Notes under the pieces: generated by a model
Database searches by the model: none
What the model saw: the letters and a program-made list of their open reading frames with translations, nothing else
Told to the model about the DNA's origin: nothing
Shown: positions 58,706 through 64,000 of the stretch, piece after piece
How the letters are laid out: the number at the start of each line of letters is the position of its first letter
Position numbering within the stretch: the first letter of the stretch is position 1
Program-made: the position numbers and the translations under genes
Origin: Geopseudomonas aromaticivorans
GTDB lineage: Bacteria > Pseudomonadota > Gammaproteobacteria > Pseudomonadales > Pseudomonadaceae
NCBI RefSeq assembly: GCF_019097855.1
Contig: NZ_JAHRGL010000030.1
Location: forward strand, 186,001-250,000
Reading direction: 5' to 3'
DNA length: 64,000 nucleotides

Positions 58706-60019
58706 ATGACCCCCGATATGCTCCGTCAGGAAATCAGTCAGCTCGTTGAGCGCTACGCCCAGACTGCCTTGGCTGCCAAACCTTTTGTTGGGGGTGAAAC
58801 CGTCATTCCTCCCTCCGGCAAGGTGATTGGCGCGCGCGAACTGCAACTGATGGTCGAAGCATCCCTTGATGGCTGGCTGACTACCGGTCGCTTCAATGCT
58901 GAATTCGAAAAAAAACTGGCCGAGTTTCTCGGCGTCAAATACCTTATTACCGTCAACTCGGGCTCCTCGGCCAACCTGGTTGCTTTCAGCACATTGACCT
59001 CCCCCAAGCTGGGGGACCGTGCTATCAAGAAAGGTGACGAAGTCATTGGCGTGGCCGCAGGCTTCCCCACCACCGTCAACCCCATCGTCCAGTTCGGGGC
59101 GATACCTGTCTTCGTCGATGTCGACATGGCGACCCACAACATTGACCCCGAGCTGATCGAAGCGGCCATCACCCCCAAGACCAAGGCGATCATGCTCGCC
59201 CACACCCTTGGTAATCCTTTCAACCTGGGCAAAGTCAAAGCCCTGTGCGAAAAGTACAACCTCTGGCTGGTCGAGGATTGCTGCGATGCACTCGGTGCGA
59301 CCTATGACGGCAAACTGGTTGGCACCTTTGGCGACATCGCGACCCTGAGTTTCTACCCGGCCCACCACATCACCATGGGTGAAGGTGGCGCGGTGTTCAC
59401 CAATAACGCTCAGCTCAAGTTGATTGCCGAATCGTTCCGTGACTGGGGGCGCGACTGCTACTGCGCACCCGGTTGCGATGATACCTGCGGCAACCGTTTC
59501 GGCCAGCAATTCGGCAGCCTGCCACAAGGTTACGATCACAAGTACGTGTATGCCCACTTAGGCTACAACCTGAAGATCACCGACATGCAAGCGGCTTGTG
59601 GGCTGGCACAGCTCGACCGCGCACCCGAGTTCATCGAAACTCGCAAGCGCAACTTCAAGCTGCTCAAGGAGCGCCTGGCAAGCTTGAGCGATTTCCTTGA
59701 AATCGCCGAACCCACCCCCAATAGCGACCCATCCTGGTTTGGCTTCCCGGTCACCCTTAAGGAAAGCGCCGGGGTCAAGCGTGTCGACCTGCTCAAGTTC
59801 CTGGATCAGAACAAGATCGGTACCCGCCTGCTGTTTGCCGGTAACCTGACCCGTCAGCCGTACTTCCATAACGTCGAGTACCGCGTCGTGGGTGAACTGA
59901 CCAACACCGACCGGACCATGAACCAGACCTTCTGGCTGGGCGTCCAGCCTTCCTTGGGCCAAGAACATTTCGATTACGTCGGTGAAAAACTGGAAGAGTT
60001 CTTCGGGATCGGTTTCTGA
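58706..60019 (+). CDS. ddhC: CDP-4-keto-6-deoxyglucose 3-dehydrase
   Basis: A 437-residue PMP- and [2Fe-2S]-dependent dehydrase (RfbH/E1). The aminotransferase-fold lysine is replaced by histidine in [15 protein letters not shown], the hallmark of this enzyme rather than a sugar aminotransferase. Iron-sulfur cysteines appear in [11 protein letters not shown] and [17 protein letters not shown]. With DdhD it removes the 3-hydroxyl to give CDP-3,6-dideoxy-4-keto-glucose. The length matches RfbH exactly. Confidence 0.95.
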   Translation: MTPDMLRQEISQLVERYAQTALAAKPFVGGETVIPPSGKVIGARELQLMVEASLDGWLTTGRFNAEFEKKLAEFLGVKYLITVNSGSSANLVAFSTLTSPKLGDRAIKKGDEVIGVAAGFPTTVNPIVQFGAIPVFVDVDMATHNIDPELIEAAITPKTKAIMLAHTLGNPFNLGKVKALCEKYNLWLVEDCCDALGATYDGKLVGTFGDIATLSFYPAHHITMGEGGAVFTNNAQLKLIAESFRDWGRDCYCAPGCDDTCGNRFGQQFGSLPQGYDHKYVYAHLGYNLKITDMQAACGLAQLDRAPEFIETRKRNFKLLKERLASLSDFLEIAEPTPNSDPSWFGFPVTLKESAGVKRVDLLKFLDQNKIGTRLLFAGNLTRQPYFHNVEYRVVGELTNTDRTMNQTFWLGVQPSLGQEHFDYVGEKLEEFFGIGF

Positions 60020-60022
60020 CAT

Positions 60023-61738
60023 ATGAAGGCTTCAGATGCAGTAGCAAAAGTACTTGCAGACAATAACGTCCTGTATGGTTTTGAACTCATCGGTGGAATG
60101 ATTACCCATCTGGTGGACAGCATTAATTTGCTCGGCAAGACCAAGTTGGTATCCATGCACCATGAGCAAGGCGCTGCCTTTGCTGCATCTGCTGTCGCAC
60201 GTGCGACCCATCACAAGATTATGGGCGTGGCACTGGGTACAAGTGGACCAGGTGCCACCAACCTGATCACCGGAATTGCAGACTGCTGGCTGGACAGTCA
60301 CCCGTGCCTGTTCCTGACCGGCCAGGTCAATACCCACGAACTCAAGGGCGACAGGCCCATACGGCAACAGGGCTTCCAGGAGCTCGACAGCGTTGCCCTG
60401 GTGAGCAGCATCACCAAGTACGCTCATCTGGTCACCCATGTTGACGATCTGATTCCGTCGCTTCTCAAGGCGATCACCATCGCCCGCGAAGGGCGTCCTG
60501 GGCCCGTGTTGCTGGACATCCCCATGGACATCCAGCGCGCCGAGATCGATGACGCGGTCCTGGACGCGCTGTTGCACACTTGGGCCTGTAACTCGGTGTC
60601 GACCTCCGAGAAAAGCGATGCCTTCAGCCACGTCTGGACGTTGCTGGAAAAGGCCCAGCGGCCGGTATTCCTGGTTGGCGGTGGTGCCGTCAATATCCCT
60701 GAATTTAAGCACTGGCTCAGCCTGGTCGATCAACTGGGCATCCCGCACGTCGCCAGCCTGAAAGGTGCGGAAAAGCTGACCGCGGGCAAGAACTACCTGG
60801 GCATGCTGGGTGCCTATGGCACACGAGCGGCAAATTACGCCGTACAGCATTGCGACCTGCTGGTGGTATTCGGCAGCCGCATGGACGTACGGCAAACCGG
60901 CGCCAAACCGGAAACTTTCGCCCCGAATGCACAAATCGTACAGTTCGATCTGGATCCGGCTCAGTTGGACAACCGGGTCAAGGCTCAGCAGTCGTTCAAT
61001 ATCGGGCTGGACACGGTGTTTTGCGATTTCATCGAGCATGCGCACAAGCTCAAGCCGGCCCCTGCGGCCTGGCGTACACGCCTGCTGCAGGCCTTCGAGC
61101 AGTCGTTCGTCGACGAATATTCGGCATGGAGCATCAGCCCATTCGAATTGTTGCAGACGCTGAACGAGCTTACCGCAAACCGCGCGCTCGACTACGTGGC
61201 CGATGTTGGCAACAACCAGATGTGGGCGGCGCATACTCTACGCTTGGGCGCCGGCCAATCCATGCACCACTCCGGGGGCCTGGGGACCATGGGCTTCGCC
61301 ATTCCCGCTGCCGTCGGAGCATGCTACGCCGGCGAAAAGCCGGTCATCGTTATCACCGGGGACGGTGGCGCGCAGCTCAACATTCAGGAGCTGGACATAA
61401 TTGCGCGGGATCAGCTGCCGATCCTGACGATTGTGATGAACAACCACTCTCTCGGGATGGTTCGCGGCTTCCAGGAGATGTACTTCGAGGGCCGTAACTC
61501 CTCAACCTACTGGAATGGATACACCTCGCAGTTCCAGGCCATTGGCACAGCCTATGGCATCCGCTCGCAAAGTGTTGTCGACCTTAGTCAATTCAAGGCG
61601 GCAGTGACCGAGTTTCTCAATAGCAGCAAACCAATGCTCATCGAAGTGCTGATGCCTGATGCCCGCGAGTGCCGGCCTCGGCTGGAGTTTGGCCGTCCGA
61701 TCCATGAGCAATCGCCGCTTCTGGACCTTGACGAATGA
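60023..61738 (+). CDS. Thiamine-diphosphate enzyme, YerE-like acetyl transfer to a 4-keto sugar
   Basis: A 571-residue acetolactate-synthase-fold enzyme. The cofactor-activating glutamate is in SMHHEQGAAFAASAVAR, and the ThDP motif is GDGGAQLNIQELDII...NNHSLGM. In Yersinia, YerE follows ddhA-D and transfers a two-carbon unit from pyruvate to C-4 of CDP-3,6-dideoxy-4-keto-glucose, the branching step to yersiniose A. The same order and similar length here strongly favour that role over branched-chain amino acid synthesis. Three bases after ddhC; its stop overlaps the next start. Confidence 0.85.
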   Translation: MKASDAVAKVLADNNVLYGFELIGGMITHLVDSINLLGKTKLVSMHHEQGAAFAASAVARATHHKIMGVALGTSGPGATNLITGIADCWLDSHPCLFLTGQVNTHELKGDRPIRQQGFQELDSVALVSSITKYAHLVTHVDDLIPSLLKAITIAREGRPGPVLLDIPMDIQRAEIDDAVLDALLHTWACNSVSTSEKSDAFSHVWTLLEKAQRPVFLVGGGAVNIPEFKHWLSLVDQLGIPHVASLKGAEKLTAGKNYLGMLGAYGTRAANYAVQHCDLLVVFGSRMDVRQTGAKPETFAPNAQIVQFDLDPAQLDNRVKAQQSFNIGLDTVFCDFIEHAHKLKPAPAAWRTRLLQAFEQSFVDEYSAWSISPFELLQTLNELTANRALDYVADVGNNQMWAAHTLRLGAGQSMHHSGGLGTMGFAIPAAVGACYAGEKPVIVITGDGGAQLNIQELDIIARDQLPILTIVMNNHSLGMVRGFQEMYFEGRNSSTYWNGYTSQFQAIGTAYGIRSQSVVDLSQFKAAVTEFLNSSKPMLIEVLMPDARECRPRLEFGRPIHEQSPLLDLDE

Positions 61739-62670
61739 AGATCGCAATACTTGGGGCAACCAGCCATATCGCCAAAGACCTCATTGCCAGCATCGCCAGA
61801 CAGACAACATATCAGTGTGACCTGTTTATGCGGGCGCCGGCCCAGTTTGCTCCCGAGATTCGAGCCATTTCCGAGCAGAGGTCGTTTGCGTTACTCGACT
61901 ATGCCAGTTTCGATGACTCCCGCCTTTACGATGCGATCATCAATTTCGTAGGTGTTGGCGATCCAGCTCGTGCCATTCAGATGGGTAAGGACATCTTCAC
62001 CGTCACCGAACAGTACGACAACCTCGCCCTGTCCTATCTGCAACGTCACCCTCAGTGCAGGTACATCTACCTGAGCAGCGGCGCCGCGTATGGCACCAAC
62101 TTCGAAGCGCCTGTGACCGAAACCTCGAAGGCGGTCTTTGCAGTCAACGCACTGCAACCCCAAGACTGGTACGGCACTGCCAAATTTCAGGCGGAGTGCC
62201 GCCATCGGGCGCTACCCGCATTCGCTATCGTGGATGTCAGGGTGTTCAGCTATTTCAGCCATCGCCAAGCGCTCGATGCCCGTTTTTTCCTGAGCGACAT
62301 CTTGCGCGCCTTGCAATCCGGCGCGGTGCTTGAAGTAGCCCCGGACGACATGGTCAGAGACTACCTGGTGCCTGCCGATTTCCTGCAACTGATCGACAGG
62401 ATCCTGCAGTCATCGTCTTGCAACGATGTAGTCGACTGCTACACCTTGGCGCCCATCGGCAAGTTCGACTTGCTGGCGGCTCTGGGAGAGCAGTTCGGCC
62501 TGCAATACACAGTCGTGGGTGATCAGGCAAAGATCAACGCCACAGGCCCCAAGGCCAATTACTACTCACGCAATCGCAAAGCGGAACACCTGTTCGGCTA
62601 TGTTCCCGGCGATTCCTCGTTGAGCGGCCTGCTGAGCGAGATCCGGCAGCACCTGAATGCCAGACAATAA
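61735..62670 (+). CDS. SDR-family nucleotide-sugar reductase, YerF-like role
   Basis: A 311-residue NAD(P)-binding protein. The Rossmann motif is IAILGATSHIAKDLIASIA and the catalytic pair is YIYLSSGAAYGTNF with DWYGTAKFQAECRH (Tyr-x3-Lys). It is placed to reduce the acetyl side chain made by the preceding ThDP enzyme to a 1-hydroxyethyl branch, as YerF does. Overlap with that gene (ATGA) ties them together. Sequence similarity to YerF itself was not tested, so the assignment rests on fold and context. Confidence 0.72.
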   Translation: MKIAILGATSHIAKDLIASIARQTTYQCDLFMRAPAQFAPEIRAISEQRSFALLDYASFDDSRLYDAIINFVGVGDPARAIQMGKDIFTVTEQYDNLALSYLQRHPQCRYIYLSSGAAYGTNFEAPVTETSKAVFAVNALQPQDWYGTAKFQAECRHRALPAFAIVDVRVFSYFSHRQALDARFFLSDILRALQSGAVLEVAPDDMVRDYLVPADFLQLIDRILQSSSCNDVVDCYTLAPIGKFDLLAALGEQFGLQYTVVGDQAKINATGPKANYYSRNRKAEHLFGYVPGDSSLSGLLSEIRQHLNARQ

Positions 62671-62682
62671 AAGGCGCCCCCG

Positions 62683-63060
62683 ATGCTCCGCGGTTTTTTC
62701 AAGGTAAAATTTTTCAGATTTCTGCTGGTGGGTTTGATGAATGCGGCGTTCGGCTATGGCTGTTTTGCCGCGTTCCTCTACCTTGGTCTGCACTACAGCG
62801 CTGCGCTGTTGCTGGCCACGGTGCTGGGTATTGCCTTCAACTTCAAAAGCACCGGCGCCCTGGTGTTTGGTTCCAGAAACAACAAGCTGATTCTCAAGTT
62901 TGTCGCCGGCTATGGCATTGTCTATTGCGCCAATGTCGCAGGTATCGCAGGGCTCAAGCTGTTTGGCCTGGACCCGTACCTAGCCGGTATTGCCCTGATC
63001 CTGCCCATGGCCTTACTCTCATTTTTCATTAATAACAGGTTCGTTTTCAATTATGCGTAA
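62683..63060 (+). CDS. GtrA-family membrane protein
   Basis: A 125-residue protein with four transmembrane helices, beginning KFFRFLLVGLMNAAFGYGCF and ending FFINNRFVFNY, the standard GtrA signature. GtrA proteins are thought to flip undecaprenyl-phosphate-linked sugars for periplasmic side-chain addition. It overlaps the downstream GtrB-type gene by eight bases. A third gene, the specific transferase, would be expected beyond the window. Confidence 0.88.
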   Translation: MLRGFFKVKFFRFLLVGLMNAAFGYGCFAAFLYLGLHYSAALLLATVLGIAFNFKSTGALVFGSRNNKLILKFVAGYGIVYCANVAGIAGLKLFGLDPYLAGIALILPMALLSFFINNRFVFNYA

Positions 63061-63985
63061 GCTGATCAGCATTGTGACTCCCTGCTACAACGAAGAAGCC
63101 AATATTGATGAGCTCTATCAGCGCATCGTTGGAGTCATGTCACGGCTTGACTATGATTACGAGCATATTTTTATCGACAACTGCTCGACCGATGGCAGCA
63201 TCGCCAAGTTGCGTGAGCTCGCGGCACAGGATAAACGGGTAAAACTTATTCTGAACGCCCGCAACTTCGGGCATATCCGCTCGCCTTACCACGCCCTGCT
63301 CCAGGCCAGGGGCGATGCGTGCGTGCTCATTGCCTCCGACCTGCAAGACCCGCCGGAAATGATCGAAGAGTTCGTGCAGAAGTGGGAGCAGGGCTTCAAG
63401 ACGGTATTGGCCGTGAAGCCGGAAAGTGAAGAGTCTCGCATGATGTTCCTGCTGCGCCGCGCCTACTACCGCTTCATCACTCGAATCTCGGAGGTTCCGC
63501 TGGTCCAGAACGCCACCGGCGCCGGCCTGTTCGATCGAGTCGTGCTGGACATCCTGAAGAAAATCGATGACCCCTACCCGTACTTCAGGGGCCTACTCTG
63601 CGAAATTGGCTTTCCCATCGCCACGGTGCCGTTCAAGCAACCACGGCGCCAGCGCGGAATCACCAAGAACAACTTCTACACGCTGTACGACATCGCCATG
63701 CTTGGCATCACCAATCACTCGAAGGTGCCATTGCGCCTCATGGTCATGGGTGGCGGGCTGCTGGCGGGACTCAGCCTGTTGATCGCGTTCGGGTTCCTTG
63801 TGGCCAAGCTTCTGTTCTGGAACTCGTTCCAGATGGGCATCGCGCCCTTGCTGATTTCGCTGTTCTTCTTCAGTTCGATACAGATATTGTTTTTGGGCAT
63901 GCTGGGGGAATACCTGGGGTCGGTGCATACCCAGATGCGCAACATGCCTTTGGTGGTTGAGTTGGAACGTGTAAATTTTGATTGA
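63053..63985 (+). CDS. GtrB-type polyprenyl-phosphate glycosyltransferase
   Basis: A 310-residue GT2 enzyme with LISIVTPCYNEEANIDELYQ, the donor-binding SDLQDPPEMI, and two C-terminal transmembrane helices (LMVMGGGLLAGLSLLIAFGFL and PLLISLFFFSSIQILFLGML). This layout belongs to GtrB/dolichol-phosphate-mannose-synthase-like enzymes that load a sugar onto undecaprenyl phosphate. With the GtrA partner it suggests late, periplasmic decoration of the O chain. The last 15 bases of the window follow its stop. Confidence 0.9.
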   Translation: MRKLISIVTPCYNEEANIDELYQRIVGVMSRLDYDYEHIFIDNCSTDGSIAKLRELAAQDKRVKLILNARNFGHIRSPYHALLQARGDACVLIASDLQDPPEMIEEFVQKWEQGFKTVLAVKPESEESRMMFLLRRAYYRFITRISEVPLVQNATGAGLFDRVVLDILKKIDDPYPYFRGLLCEIGFPIATVPFKQPRRQRGITKNNFYTLYDIAMLGITNHSKVPLRLMVMGGGLLAGLSLLIAFGFLVAKLLFWNSFQMGIAPLLISLFFFSSIQILFLGMLGEYLGSVHTQMRNMPLVVELERVNFD

Positions 63986-64000
63986 ATTCGTGGACTGTTA

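Noticed and set aside
58706-60019. Sugar aminotransferase (DegT family)
   Set aside because: The PLP lysine is replaced by His and iron-sulfur cysteines are present, which identify the 3-dehydrase.
60023-61738. Acetolactate synthase large subunit for branched-chain amino acids
   Set aside because: The fold fits, but there is no small subunit gene and the position after ddhA-D with an SDR partner matches the YerE arrangement.

Overview
The window is a high-GC gammaproteobacterial chromosome segment that reads as Pseudomonas (sensu lato). The order glnE–ilvE–waaF–waaC–waaG–waaP–kinases–wapO-type carbamoyltransferase, then wapQ/msbA–mig-14–dnpA–hldE, then Nudix-like/aldo-keto reductase/FAD oxidoreductase/waaA, follows what I recall of the P. 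aeruginosa LPS core region. The species cannot be told from the sequence. No rRNA, tRNA, CRISPR array or insertion sequence was seen.

Layout. 1-2.2 kb: end of glnE, then ilvE. 2.3-18.6 kb: a long forward LPS inner/outer-core operon with many stop/start overlaps: heptosyltransferases, WaaG, four kinase-family genes, carbamoyltransferase, glycosyltransferases, a pyruvyltransferase-like gene, a WaaL-type O-antigen ligase, an acetyltransferase and an acyltransferase-3. Within it, 11.9-14.9 kb is clearly poorer in GC. 18.6-22.1 kb (reverse): a sulfotransferase and a CysQ-CysC fusion embedded in the wreck of an rmlB-rmlA-rmlC operon. 22.1-27.1 kb: two tandemly duplicated OafA/SGNH-type acyltransferases and a hexapeptide acetyltransferase. 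27.1-33.4 kb: wapQ-like kinase, msbA, mig-14, dnpA-like deacetylase, hldE. 33.5-40.7 kb: two related surface/secreted proteins (one with RTX repeats), a broken third copy, and a complete type I secretion system. 40.9-46.3 kb: ketoacyl-ACP synthase III-like gene, three reverse-strand metabolic genes, waaA.

46.3-64 kb: an ABC-transporter-dependent O-antigen locus. It opens with an ops/JUMPstart-like element upstream of a GDP-mannose pyrophosphorylase (wbpW-like), followed by a strong terminator, an internally deleted phosphomannomutase remnant, wzm, wzt, a sulfotransferase fused to a long coiled coil made of 42-bp tandem repeats, and a 1015-residue multi-domain glycosyltransferase. Next comes a full CDP-3,6-dideoxyhexose set (ddhD, A, B, C) with a YerE-like thiamine-diphosphate enzyme and an SDR reductase, which together predict a branched-chain yersiniose-type sugar, and finally a GtrA/GtrB pair.

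How it fits together. The core genes build a phosphorylated, carbamoylated, acylated core; WaaL joins O chains to it. The O-antigen locus supplies GDP-mannose and a branched CDP-sugar, polymerises the chain in the cytoplasm and exports it by Wzm/Wzt. The most striking proposal is that the sulfotransferase-coiled-coil protein acts as a chain-terminating, length-measuring enzyme like WbdD of E. coli O9a but with a sulfate cap, with CysQ-CysC supplying PAPS and removing PAP. The loss of the rml genes suggests that L-rhamnose synthesis was abandoned at this locus. These functional links are inferences from gene content; families and motifs are read from the sequence.
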